Assembly (NCBI RefSeq): GCF_000003815.2
Contig: NC_049996.1
Coordinates: 2,691,645-2,712,692, forward strand
Source: Branchiostoma floridae
Taxonomy: Eukaryota > Chordata > Leptocardii > Amphioxiformes > Branchiostomatidae
Length of the DNA stretch: 21,048 nucleotides
Reading direction: 5' to 3'
The notes beneath the pieces are model-generated. The model was given only the letters and a program-made list of their open reading frames with translations. It was not told where the DNA came from and did no database searches. Positions 1 to 10,237 of the stretch are shown piece by piece. A program made the translations under genes and the position numbers. Each line of letters begins with the position of its first letter. The first letter of the stretch is position 1.

Positions 1-43
1 ACGTGCGGACAAAGTGTTTCTTCATCTCCCCTCTTTTTGACAT
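1..43 (-). pseudogene. 5' end of a C2H2 zinc-finger paralogue, frameshifted, cut by window edge
   Basis: Only the first 14 or so codons lie in the window, read from the ATG at 43 towards position 1. The start is the same as in gene A (MSKRGEMKKHF). After that residue the copy has one base fewer in a run of A (11-13 on the plus strand) than the matching place at about 5680. The first finger's CPHC motif is therefore lost to a frameshift. The flank above the start (44 onwards) matches the flank of gene A almost base for base, so this is the next member of the tandem array. A sequencing or edge error could also explain one missing base, so the pseudogene call is tentative. Confidence 0.55.
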
Positions 44-3000
44 GGTCCGATGTTCCACGGTCTGCGTCTGGACAGGAAGGTTTGTTGCCAGCCTCTTGGC
101 TCTTATCGTCGTCCGTCACCTTATTGTTAAACAACATTGTGACAAAGGAACAGCTTACTAAAGTGTTCGAGAGGCAATGGCCAGTAAGTGTGACTTATTG
201 TCTACGCTGTGGTATCAAACTTCTAAATGTCACTAATGATTACAACTATACTACAGTTCCTAAATATAAACAACCAGCATATTTAGTTTTATTTAAGTAT
301 CATTCATTGAAAAGAGATGTTTGAACAAAACGCAGCCATGGTTTTGCAGAATTTCACCTGTGGTGAAATACGCAACGTGTGTTTGTACAACAATATGACA
401 CTCAGTAAACCCATGCAGACCCTACCCATGTATTTCCTATACATAAAGACACTTCCTTCATCATGCCTATTTTTTGGGCATAAATAAGGGGTGATGTTCA
501 CACCAAGAATGCCAATTGTTCACAAAATATCAACGGAACGCATCACAAGACGAGTTTATAACATCGCCCCTCAAATTGATTTGTAAGCTAACTTTTATCA
601 GGCGGCTATGTCAGACACATTGTATTCAGCCATAGGCTGACATTACTTAATTTGATTAAAGAGTACTTGTGAAGTTTAGTAAAATACTGAATGCTTTTTG
701 GTGCACGTTGGACAAGTGGGTACTTTATCATATGATGTCAAGTAGTATGCATTTTTTAGTTCCTAAAATCAATATCTATCGGAATTAATACCCTCTTCTG
801 GACTCTTTTAAAACCTCCATCGGGGCAAATGTAAGTAATACGATTTTGCGCGTAGAGTTCATTTACAGTACTAGTGTTCTAGCCTATGAAGAATTTTCAG
901 AAGCTCATTTCTGGGAAAATGTTACAAAATTTTTATATTGATGAGACAACGCACAGACAACGCACGGTGTAGACTTTCCAATTTGTGAAAAATGAAGATT
1001 TCGGCTTCACTGTTTAGGCCTCTGTGGACCCCTTATTTTAGACTACAACATGGTTGAAATTGTCAAATCTTCCACTATAAAGAAATGGTACGCTTAGAAT
1101 TGGAATTCTTGGACAATTGGCAAAGCGGGCTACTGCATGGAGTAAGTCGTCATTTATAATACCTGGAATGTTCACGGACACCCTGAAGGCCTGAACTTGC
1201 ATTATTTGTACCTTATCGCCAATGTAGATTTCTCTTAATGCCCTGTGCCCAACAGGCCTTCCTGGTCCAGGCAAAACTGTGACGAATATTAGTAGTTGAC
1301 AAGGACGTTATATGAGAAATAATGTCCTTGGTAGTTGACCAGGAGAGTTTATTAATAGTCCATGGGAGTTGTAATATATCCCTTCAAAACTGTACAGAAA
1401 AATGTTACCGCATAGTGGCCCGTGCCATTACCCCCTGACAAATATAAGCCAGCGTAGAAAGTCTGCTGTCGACTAAAAGCCAGTTAAGTCGTTGCCATCG
1501 CTACTCCCCCCCCCCCCCCCCAGACTTAAACATCTGCTTGGAGAAGAACTAAGTGGTTCAAACATACGTCACCGAGCAGTGACAGATGTCCATCCATGCA
1601 TTTCAATACCTTTTCATCACTCTTTTGTCTGCGTTCTTTTCAACGGGCTTGGATGGAACAATAGGCTTTGGGTCAAGGAGTGCATGGGGCGAACTATTCA
1701 TAGTCTGGGTTCCAGTCTACAATGGTTAGCTTTCCCATGTAGGCTAGCTGACAATCAGTGGAGCCTACTGATAAGTATTATTAGACAAAGGCTGATATTA
1801 CGAGGCTAGTATCCAGGCTTAGGCTTTGTTCTCTTTGCGTTCAACTGACAACTAGAAAGCAACGGATCAATTGCAGATTCAAATGGTAAAGCCAAAGTTT
1901 CTTTACAGTAAAAGTTAAAAACAATGAAATGAAATAATAGGTGATATAACAGCAAATGATGTAGATGACGCAAAGCATGTAGACGCACTTATCAGTATAG
2001 ACTTGAAATGGTATTACAGCTACAAGATATGTTGTTAACAGTATCAAGGCGGTACAAGTCAGTGCGTTATCCCAAAGAACTACATTATTAACAAAACCGG
2101 ATCTTTAACCGAATTTTCATGCACATATATACGTGGGAGTTCAGATGTCTTCCAATAACGGAAATTATTTGGAAAGACCACTCAGGGGACCGGTAAATCT
2201 GGGTCATTATATAGTGTAGATAATTTTTAAAAATTATTGGACAAGGACTTGCATTGGCTAAGGGGTCCATATGTAGAGATGGGCACTTATGGGGCCTGTT
2301 TAGCCCTTTGGGTATTGTTTTTTGCCCCCATAAGTTCTGTTTTGTTTGAAGGTTGAGGTTTTGACTGTATCAAAGAGGACCTAGTCGACCCCCCCCCCTC
2401 ACCTTCTCTGTCAGTCTTTTTCACCGTTATCAAAGAAAACAAAGTATTTTTCACGTACCTTAAGCTTATGCACGATCCAGGAAGAAACTACGAGCATCTC
2501 TTCCCAACTTCCAACCTCTCTAGGACAGTTTCAGCAGCAAAGAAGAAGAGACATCCCAAGTCTACATGTACTCGTCCCGCTTTCACAGGGTCGCAGAACA
2601 CAGTGTTCATCCGCGACCCCCATAACAAAGTATTAATCCGCGAACGCCGTCTATGACGCGCGTACATAAAGTAGTGCAGCCCAGAATTCTTGAAGACTGC
2701 GAAAGTTGTATGAAAATACTATCATAGTATAAACTGTGCTGTGTGGTGTAGGAATATGTCTGCTTTTAGACTGTAAGATTTTAATTGTGATTTTTTTTTA
2801 CAGTTCTTGTATAAATGCATACCCTTACGCAACTGCCTCTCCGGGTGAGCCGGCTGCAGTTCAATAGATCGAACCAGACTGTCTATCACAATTAGCAGTT
2901 CAACCAATGATAGCATGGCAATTAGCGGAGTCCCTGGATTTCCGTCAAATATTTGCATTTTTTTTAAACTTTGCATTTCTACGTTTAGACAAAGAGGCTG

Positions 3001-3267
3001 AGCAGGGATCAATCTATGACCTATTTGATATTATTAGTAGCATTCCTTACATTCATTCCATAACTTATATTCAACTGGGCCAGAAAAATTGCCTATACAC
3101 ATAAAAATGTATTTCATGAAGCTGTATTGACATATCAAAGTGTACAAAGAGGTTAGTGCTGTCTGCTATAGTCTGCAAAATTCTACAAACTAAACGATAT
3201 ATGAGAACAAACGAAAATATCTAACTTACATGTACGTCGAAAAAGATTAGACATCCAGGTAATAAGA
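44..3267. other. intergenic flank of the first paralogue, no gene seen
   Basis: AT-rich, non-coding in appearance. Short open frames occur, but where the unit-2 copy can be compared the changes are not biased to silent sites, and some frames are broken in unit 3. Landmarks are a possible 3' splice acceptor (CTTCCTGTCCAG on the minus strand, near 68-80) and C runs at 1506-1521 and about 2389-2398. ACTTATGGGG and CCCCATAAGT form a 10-bp inverted repeat across about 2285-2334. A TIR-like stretch, CATCTGCTTGGAG, lies at 1531-1543. No RNA gene was recognised. Confidence 0.6.
1293..1339. mobile_element. tiny palindromic insertion with 8-bp direct repeats
   Basis: A 31-bp insert (1301-1331) begins AAGGAC and ends GTCCTT, so it is an imperfect hairpin. 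It is flanked by perfect 8-bp copies of TAGTTGAC at 1293-1300 and 1332-1339. Unit 2 carries a different element at this site. The 8-bp duplication fits the hAT or P superfamilies, and the insert may be a deletion remnant of a larger element. A local duplication is the alternative. Confidence 0.45.
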
Positions 3268-3351
3268 TATGCCAAAAAGCATTTATTCAAGCAACTGGAT
3301 ATGATTTTCCAAAATGATATCCAGTTGCTTGAGTAACTGCTCTTTGGCATA
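3268..3351. mobile_element. 84-bp foldback MITE-like palindrome (unit 1 copy)
   Basis: Two arms of about 35 bp (3268-3302 and 3317-3351) are near-perfect reverse complements, outer ends TATGCCAAA and TTTGGCATA, inner core CAAGCAACTGGATAT. They surround a loop of about 14 bases. The same palindrome sits at 9185-9268 in unit 2, so insertion came before that duplication. No clear target-site duplication could be assigned. Confidence 0.6.
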
Positions 3352-3859
3352 ACTTACATGTATCTTCTTGTTTCTGCACAGTTCACAAACGCGAGGAATA
3401 TGAAATAATATAATGATGCAAATATGCTAAAAGTTTGTTGTATAGGCCATTCACATTAAGGTGTTGTTCTGGAGAATATTTTAGTTTTGGGGCCCAAATT
3501 GTACGTGGACTAAAGCAATTCTCAAAAGAAGTAGAAATGTATTATATGAAGCTTCTTTTGCACACCAAAAAGTACAAAGGCTTCCGCATGATCTACTACA
3601 AACTTCAAAATTCTACAAATCAAACCGTGAATTTAAGGTAACACACGTAGATATCTAAAACATGTACATGTATCTAGATACATGTGTCTTTTCTAATTTA
3701 AAAACAATCTTTTATGTATTTGCCTAGCATTAGAGAGTTGTCAAATCTAAAGATGCATATTGCAAAGAGTTTCTTAAAACATGTTTTACTTAAAGAAGAA
3801 AGATGAATAGCCTTAGATTTACAACGTAAGGTATCATATCTACATGTAGAGTTTTCCAG
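3352..3859. other. intergenic, no gene seen
   Basis: Non-coding in appearance. An open frame of 68 codons at 3435-3641 has a unit-2 copy at 9352-9558. Of the visible differences about half change amino acids, including non-conservative ones, so it is not under clear protein constraint. A perfect 20-bp palindrome, ACATGTATCTAGATACATGT, lies at 3666-3685 and is degraded in unit 2. Confidence 0.5.
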
Positions 3860-4302
<443 letters not shown>

Positions 4303-5715
4303 CTACGCAGTACCCATAAGTGTCTCACGAGTGTGTATGGTGATGTGCTTTTTTAAATCACACATTCGTGAAGTGCCATAGCCGCAAACTTCACAATTAT
4401 AAGGCTTCTCTTCATAGTGTTTGTCCAAAATGTGAAGCTTCAAATTTGACAGTTGTGCTGCTCCGTACCCGCATATGTCACATTTGTAAGGTTTCTTACC
4501 AGTGTGTCTGGCCCTTCTGTGATTTTTGAAATGTGACAATTCCACTGTACCGTACCCACAAATGTCACTTTTATAAGGTTTCTCAACAGTGTGTTTCGCC
4601 ATATGACGTTTCAAATTTGTCACTTGTGCGGTACAATAGTCGCAAATGTCACATTTGTAAGGTTTCTCGCCAGTGTGTGTGGCGATGTGCTTCTTTAAAT
4701 CAGACATTCGTGAAGTGGCATAGCCACAAGTGTCACACTTGTAGGACTTCTCGGCAGAGTGTTTGTCCATTACATGCCGCTTCAAATTTGACAAATATGC
4801 AGTACCGTGCGCACAAATGTCACATTTGTAAGGTTTCTCGCCAGTATGTGTGGTAATGTGTTTCTTAAAATCACACATTCGTGAAGTAGCATAACCGTAA
4901 ACTTTACATTTGTAGGACTTCTCGTCTGAGTGTTTGTCCATAATGTGAAGCTTTAAATTTGACCTTTGTGCTGCACTGTACCCACAAATGTCACATTTGT
5001 AAGGTTTCTCACCAGCGTGTTGGCCCATGATGTGCCGTTTCAAATTTGACATATCTGCTGTACCATACCCACAAATGTCACATTTGTAAGGTTTCTCACC
5101 GGTGTGCTTAGCCATGTGGCGTTTCAAATTCGACAATTGCGCAGAAGAATAACTACAGGCGTCACATTTGTAAGGCTTTTCGACAGCATGCGTGGTCATG
5201 TGCTGTCTCAAATGATCCTTTGTTTTTGCAGAGTAATCACAAATCTCACAGCTGTATGGTCTCTCAATAGAATGGGTAGCTACGTGATTTTTCACACATG
5301 TTTTGTCCACCGCAGCAAAATTACATGTTGGACATTTGTGCGGCCTGTAGTTACTGTGTTTCGCCGCAATGTGGCGCTTCAGATGCGCCTTGTATGTGGT
5401 AGAATAGTTACAAAGATCGCAACGATGCGCATGTTGTCTCACACCACCAGTGTGTTCGGTCCGGACACGTTCACGTTTGCATGCTGTCGAACGCTCACTG
5501 CGTCCACGTTCGTATGCTGCTTTCTCATCGGTGTGTATAGCAATAATGTGCATTTTCAGGCGGCTCTTTTGTGATGCAGAATAGTCACAATGCTGGCACT
5601 GGTATGGTCTCTCACCGGTATGAGTCCTGATGTGATCTTTCAAGCGTGCCGCATTTCCCGTTCTATACTCACAGTGCGGACAAAAGTGTTTCTTCATCTC
5701 CCCTCTTTTTGACAT
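4303..5715 (-). CDS. poly-C2H2 zinc-finger protein (gene A)
   Basis: A 470-residue protein made almost wholly of C2H2 fingers, most likely a nuclear DNA-binding protein. ATG at 5715 (MSKRGEM) is preferred; the frame stays open to 5730, but only from a GTG. Fingers 1 and 2 occupy residues 12-61, a basic linker 62-97, then fingers 3-15 follow with TGEKPY-like linkers. The aromatic is Y two residues after the second cysteine. Finger 9 reads CKVY (second zinc Cys lost) and finger 13 reads KSDIC (first Cys lost), leaving 13 intact. Predicted contact residues fall into two classes, mostly x/N/R and R/D/K. No KRAB, SCAN, BTB or other effector domain is seen. A deletion of about 16 bp near 4315 shifts the frame and gives the short tail TRETLMGTA. 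A candidate splice acceptor at 5740 suggests an upstream non-coding exon. Target and role are unknown. Confidence 0.85.
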   Translation of the reverse strand: MSKRGEMKKHFCPHCEYRTGNAARLKDHIRTHTGERPYQCQHCDYSASQKSRLKMHIIAIHTDEKAAYERGRSERSTACKRERVRTEHTGGVRQHAHRCDLCNYSTTYKAHLKRHIAAKHSNYRPHKCPTCNFAAVDKTCVKNHVATHSIERPYSCEICDYSAKTKDHLRQHMTTHAVEKPYKCDACSYSSAQLSNLKRHMAKHTGEKPYKCDICGYGTADMSNLKRHIMGQHAGEKPYKCDICGYSAAQRSNLKLHIMDKHSDEKSYKCKVYGYATSRMCDFKKHITTHTGEKPYKCDICAHGTAYLSNLKRHVMDKHSAEKSYKCDTCGYATSRMSDLKKHIATHTGEKPYKCDICDYCTAQVTNLKRHMAKHTVEKPYKSDICGYGTVELSHFKNHRRARHTGKKPYKCDICGYGAAQLSNLKLHILDKHYEEKPYNCEVCGYGTSRMCDLKKHITIHTRETLMGTA

Positions 5716-6949
5716 GGTCCGATGTTCCACGGTCTGCGTCTGGACAGGAAGGTTTGTTGCCAGCCTCTTGGCTCTTATCCTCGTCCGTCACCTAATTGTT
5801 AAACAACATTGTGACAAAGGAACAGCTTATTAAAGTGTTCGAGAGGCAATGGCCAGTAAGTGTGACTTATTGTCTACGCTGTGGTATCAAACTTCTAAAT
5901 GTCACTAATGATTACAACTATACTACAGTTCCTAAATATAAACAACCAGCATATTTAGTTTTATTTAAGTATCATTCATTGAAAAGAGATGTTTGAACAA
6001 AACGCAGCCAACGTTTTGCAAAATTTCACCTGTGGTGAAATACGCAACGTGTTTGTACAACAATATGACACTCAGTAAACCCATGCAGACCCTACCCATG
6101 TCTTTCCTATACATAAAGACACTTACTTCATCATGCCTATTTTTGGGCATAAATAAGGGGTGATGTTCTCACAAAGAATGCCAATTGTTCACAAAATATC
6201 AACGGAACGCATCACAAGACGAGGTTTTAACATTGACCCTCAAGTTGATTTGTAAGCTAACTTTTATCAGGTTATGTCAGACACATTGTATTCAGCCATA
6301 GGCTGACATTACTTAATTTGATAAAAGAGTACTTGTGAAGTTTAGTAAAATACTGAATGCTTTTTGGTGCACGTGGGACTAGTGGGTACTTTATCGCATG
6401 ATGTGAAGTAGTATGCATTTTTTAGTTCCTAAAATTAATATCAATCGGAATTAATACCCTCTTCTGGACTTTAGGACTCTTATAAAATGGTTAACCTCCA
6501 TCGGGGCAAAGGTAAGTAATACTAGCCTGCGCGTTGTGGCCTATGAAGACTTGAAGAAGGCCATTTCTCGAAAAATGTTAGAAAATTTTTATATTGATGA
6601 GACAACGCACAGATAACGCACGGTCTAGACTTTCCGATTTGTGAAAAATTAAGATTTCTGCTTCACTGTTTTAATAAGCCTCTGCGGACCCCTTATTTTA
6701 GAAAACAACATGGTTGAAAGTGTCAATTCTTCCACTGTAAAGAAATGGTACGCTTAAAATTGGAATTTTTGGACACTTGGCAAAGCAGGCTACTGCATGG
6801 GGTAAGTCGTCATTTATGATACCTCGAATGTTCACGGACACCCTGAACTTGCATTATTTGTACCTTATCGCCAATGTAGATTTCTCTTGATGCCCTGTGC
6901 CCAACAGGCCTTCCCGTTCCAGCAAAACTGTGACGAAATAGTAGTAGTT
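5716..6949. other. intergenic flank of gene A, no gene seen
   Basis: Collinear with 44-1292. On the minus strand CCTTCCTGTCCAG ends at 5740 and looks like a pyrimidine-rich 3' splice site; it is shared with the first paralogue and with gene B. No TATA box could be assigned. Short open frames are not conserved as protein between the unit copies. Confidence 0.5.
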
Positions 6950-7068
6950 GTATTCTCCAAACAGAGGTTGAGTCGGAGATATACATGTAGTAGTAGTCGG
7001 GAAATTTACAGGCGTGCTCCTCTTCCCGACTACTATATCTCCGCGACTCAACCTCTGCTTGGAGAGTA
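6950..7068. mobile_element. hAT-like MITE with long terminal inverted repeats (unit 2 only)
   Basis: The right end, read inwards on the minus strand, is TACTCTCCAAGCAGAGGTTG. The left end from 6951 is the same with two substitutions (TATTCTCCAAACAGAGGTTG). Pairing continues through GAGATATA and TAGTAGTCGGGAA, so nearly the whole element folds back around a loop near 7000-7020. Flanks are TAGTAGTT (6942-6949) and TAGAAGTT (7069-7076), a 7 of 8 match, as an 8-bp target duplication would give. There is no coding capacity. It is absent from the matching place in unit 1. Confidence 0.7.
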
Positions 7069-7225
7069 TAGAAGTTGACCAGGAAAGTTAGTCTATGGGA
7101 GTGGTAACATATCCCTTCAAAACTGTACAGGAAAATGCTACCGCATTGTGGCCAGTGGCCAAATTAAACTCCCCTGGCAAATATAACCCAGCCTAGTTAG
7201 TCTGCTGCCTACTAAAAGCCAGTTA

Positions 7226-7347
7226 GGTTAGGTTTCGACACAGCAAGAAAAAAATGAAAAAATAGTAAGCCCGATAAAAACACCGTGATAAAAACGACTA
7301 AAAAACGTTTAAAAAACAGCCGGAGCCTAACCTCTGCTTGGAGAGTA
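7226..7347. mobile_element. second member of the same MITE family, left end truncated
   Basis: It ends CTAACCTCTGCTTGGAGAGTA at about 7327-7347, the same terminus as the element at 6950-7068. The left end starts inside the terminal repeat (GGTTAGG). Flanks GCCAGTTA (7218-7225) and GCCATTTA (7348-7355) match 7 of 8. The A-rich interior (ACGACTAAAAAACGTTT, then CAGCCGGAGCC) is the reverse complement of the interior of the element at 12581-12684. Unit 1 has the empty site (GCCAGTTAAGTCG). Confidence 0.7.
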
Positions 7348-8507
7348 GCCATTTAGGTCGTTGCCATCGCTACTAGCCCCCCAGACTTAAACATCTGCTT
7401 GGAGAAGAACTAAGTGGTTCAAACATACGTCACCGAGGAGTGACAGATGTCCATCCACGCATTTCAATACCTTTTCGTCACTCTTTTGTCTGCGTTCGTT
7501 TCAACGGGCTTGGATGGAACAATAGGCTTTGGGTCAAGGAGTGCATGGGGCGAAATATTCATAGTCTGGGTTCCAGTCTACAATGGTTAGCTTTCCCATG
7601 TAGGCTAGCTGACAATCAGTGGAGCCTACTGATAAGTATTATTAGACAAAGGCTGATATTACGAGGCTAGTATCCAGGCTTAGGCTTTGTTCTCTTTGCG
7701 TTCAACTGACAACTAGAAAGCAACGGATCAATTGCAGATTCGAATGGTAAAGCCAAAGTTTCTTTACAGTAAAAGTTAAAAACAATGAAATGAAATAATA
7801 GGTGATATAACAGCAAATGATGTAGATGACGCAAAGCATGTAGACGCACTTATCAGTATAGACTTGAAATGGTATTACAGCTACAAGGTATGTTGTTAAC
7901 AGTATCAAGGCGGTACAAGTCAGTGCATTATCACAAAGAACTACATTATTAACAAAACTGTATCTTTAACCGTATTTTCATGCACATATATACGTGGTAG
8001 TTCAGATGTCTCCAATAACGGAAATTATTTTGAAAGACCACTCAGGGGACCGGTAAATCTGGGTCAATATAGTGTAGATAATTTTTAAAAATATTGGACA
8101 AGGACTTGCATTGGCTAAGGGGTCCATATGTAGAGATGGGCACTTATGGGGCCTGTTTAGCCCTTTGGGTATTGTTTTTTGCCCCCATAAGTTCTGTTTT
8201 GTTTGAAGGTTGAGGTTTTGACTGTATCAAAGAGGACCTAGTCGACCCCCCCTCACCTTCTCTGTCAGTCTTTTTCACCGTTATCAAAGAAAACAAAGTA
8301 TTTTTCACGTACCTTAAGCTTATGCACGATCCAGGAAGAAACTACGAGCATCTCTTCCCAACTTCCAACCTCTCTAGGACAGTTTCAGCAGCAAAGAAGA
8401 AGAGACATCCCAAGTCTACATGTACTCGTCCCGCTTTCACAGGGTCGCAGAACACAGTGTTCATCCGCGACCCCCATAACAAAGTATTAATCCGCGACCG
8501 CCGTCTA
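7348..8507. other. intergenic flank, no gene seen
   Basis: Collinear with about 1488-2652 of unit 1, with few differences. It contains the short TIR-like CATCTGCTTGGAG at about 7392-7404 and a 7-base C run at about 8246-8252. A 62-codon open frame at 8322 is also open in unit 1 but is interrupted in unit 3, so it is not called as a gene. Confidence 0.5.
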
Positions 8508-8607
8508 NNNNNNNNNNNNNNNNNNNNNNNNNNNNNNNNNNNNNNNNNNNNNNNNNNNNNNNNNNNNNNNNNNNNNNNNNNNNNNNNNNNNNNNNNNNNN
8601 NNNNNNN
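8508..8607. other. assembly gap, 100 N
   Basis: Exactly 100 N. In unit 1 the flanking bases (CCGTCTA and CGAAAGTTG) are separated by 46 bp (2653-2698), so the true missing sequence may be shorter than 100 bp. Any open frame drawn across it is an artefact. Confidence 0.95.
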
Positions 8608-9184
8608 CGAAAGTTGTATGAAAATACTATCATAGTATAAACTGTGCTGTGTGGTGTAGGAATATGTCTGCTTTTAGACTGTAAGATTTTTAATTGTGAT
8701 TTTTTTTTACAGTTCTTGTATAAATGAATACCCTTACGCAACTGCCTCTCCGGGTGAGCCGGCTGCAGTTCAATAGATCGAACCAGACTGTCTATCACAA
8801 TTAGCAGTTCAACCAATGATAGCATGGCAATTAGCGGAGTCCCTGGATTTCCGTCAAATATTTGCATTTTTTTTAAACTTTGCATTTCTACGTTTAGACA
8901 AAGAGGCTAGCCGGCTGAGCAGGGATCAATCTATGACCTATTTGATATTATTAGTAGCATTCCTTACATTCATTCCATAACTTATATTCAACTGGGCCAG
9001 AAAAATTGCCTATACACATAAAAACGTATTTCATGAAGCTGTATTGACATATCAAAGTGTACAAAGAGGTCAGTGCTGTCTGCTATAGTCTGCAAAATTC
9101 TACAAACTAAACGATATAAGAGAACAAACGAAAATATCCAACTTACATGTACGTCGAAAAAGATTAGACATCCAGGTAATAAGA
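8608..9184. other. intergenic flank, no gene seen
   Basis: Collinear with 2699-3267 of unit 1. One small difference is a short extra GCTAGCCG near 8908. No coding or RNA feature was recognised. Confidence 0.5.
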
Positions 9185-9268
9185 TATGCCAAAAAGCATT
9201 TATTCAAGCAACTGGATATGATTTTCCAAAATGATATCCAGTTGCTTGAGTAACTGCTCTTTGGCATA
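9185..9268. mobile_element. 84-bp foldback MITE-like palindrome (unit 2 copy)
   Basis: Same sequence and length as 3268-3351, with arms ending TATGCCAAA and TTTGGCATA. It is an orthologous-position copy produced by the segmental duplication, not a separate insertion. Confidence 0.6.
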
Positions 9269-9779
9269 ACTTACACGTATCTTCTTGTTTCTGCACAGTT
9301 CACAAACGCGAGGAATATGAAATAATATAATGATGCAAATATGCTAAAAGTTTGTTGTATAGGCCATTCACATTAAGGTGTTGTTCTGGAGAATATTTTA
9401 GTTTTGGGGCCCAAATTGTACGTGGACTAAAGCAATTCTCAAAAGAAGTAAAAATGTATTCTATGAAGCTTCCTTTGCACACCAAAAAGTACAAAGGCTT
9501 CCGCATGGTCTACTACAAACTTCAGAATTCTACAAACTTAACTGTAGATATAAGGTAACACACGTAAATATCTAAAACGTGTAATATCTAGATACAGTCA
9601 GCGTCTTTACTGATTAAAAGACATATTTTATATATTTGCATAGCATTAGAGAGTTGTCAAATCGAAAGATGCATATGGCATATACCTATTATACTTAAAG
9701 AAAAAGGTGAATAGCCTTAGATTTACAACATAAGGTATCATATCTGCATGTAGAGTTTTATATGACAAGAGGGCAAAAT
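9269..9779. other. intergenic, no gene seen
   Basis: Collinear with 3352-3859, with somewhat more substitutions. The 20-bp palindrome of unit 1 is reduced here to ATATCTAGATACA. No coding feature is supported. Confidence 0.45.
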
Positions 9780-10075
9780 TAAATCAAACATTGGCGAAGT
9801 CACATAGCCACACACACATAAATATGTGCGGTTTCTCACCGGTGTTTCTAGCCATTTGTTTCTTTAAATCAGACATTAATAAAGTAGCAGAACCTCAAAC
9901 TTCACAATTGTAGGTTAAGGACTTCTCTCTCGAGTTTTTGCCCAAGTGCCATTTCAAATTTGACTTTTGTGCCGCACCAGGCTCACAAATGTTACATTTC
10001 TATGTTTTCTTAGTAGTGTGTTTAGCCATGATGCTTTAAAATGAGACCTTCGCCCTGCACAGTACCCACAAATAG
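9780..10075 (-). pseudogene. decayed C2H2 finger tail downstream of gene B
   Basis: Counterpart of 3860-4200. Minus-strand fragments such as CGYCAGRRSHFKA and LLRKHRNVTFV come from finger repeats, with frame changes and stops. The match to unit 1 ends at CAGTACCCACAAAT (about 10061-10074), where unrelated sequence begins. Because both tails are decayed in the same way, most of the decay probably came before the unit 1 and unit 2 split. Confidence 0.7.
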
Positions 10076-10137
10076 TCTCTACCAGACTCCGGATCGCTGG
10101 AAAATCGTAAAAATGCAATAAATAGAGAGGAATACAA
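10075..10137. mobile_element. foreign sequence inserted in the finger tail, probable end of a transposable element
   Basis: From TAGTCTCTACCAGACTCCGG to the gap edge, about 63 bp match neither zinc-finger sequence nor the corresponding place in unit 1. The break is sharp after CCCACAAAT. The simplest reading is the end of a transposon whose body is hidden in, or prevented assembly of, the adjoining gap. The superfamily cannot be told from one end. Confidence 0.4.
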
Positions 10138-10237
10138 NNNNNNNNNNNNNNNNNNNNNNNNNNNNNNNNNNNNNNNNNNNNNNNNNNNNNNNNNNNNNNN
10201 NNNNNNNNNNNNNNNNNNNNNNNNNNNNNNNNNNNNN
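10138..10237. other. assembly gap, 100 N, inside gene B
   Basis: Exactly 100 N. It truncates the eighteenth finger of gene B after KCDICGF. In unit 1 the matching interval spans about 310 bp (about 4157-4466), and unit 2 also holds an insertion here, so the true size is unknown and may exceed 100 bp. Confidence 0.95.

Noticed and set aside
1492-1809. 105-codon open frame starting in a C run, with a shorter copy at 7440-7670
   Set aside because: It begins with a low-complexity proline run from a length-variable homopolymer, has no domain, and the run differs by ten bases between copies.
2468-2656. 62-codon open frame, also present at 8322 in unit 2
   Set aside because: The unit-3 copy is interrupted by a stop and the frame has no recognisable domain. 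Identity between units 1 and 2 is explained by recent duplication.
3435-3641. 68-codon open frame, also present at 9352-9558
   Set aside because: Between the copies, amino-acid-changing differences are at least as common as silent ones, so there is no sign of protein constraint.
4533-5574. Plus-strand open frames across gene A, and likewise 11074-11689 across gene B
   Set aside because: They are antisense shadows of the repeated finger codons; the Cys/His-rich appearance comes from the opposite strand.
5716-5730. Start of gene A five codons upstream (MEHRT)
   Set aside because: That codon is GTG. An ATG is available at 5715, which is the normal choice in animals.
10079-10237. C-terminal extension of gene B across the N gap (VFLSIYCIFTIFQRSGVW)
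   Set aside because: The frame is carried through unknown bases of arbitrary length into unrelated inserted sequence, so it is not evidence for the real C terminus.
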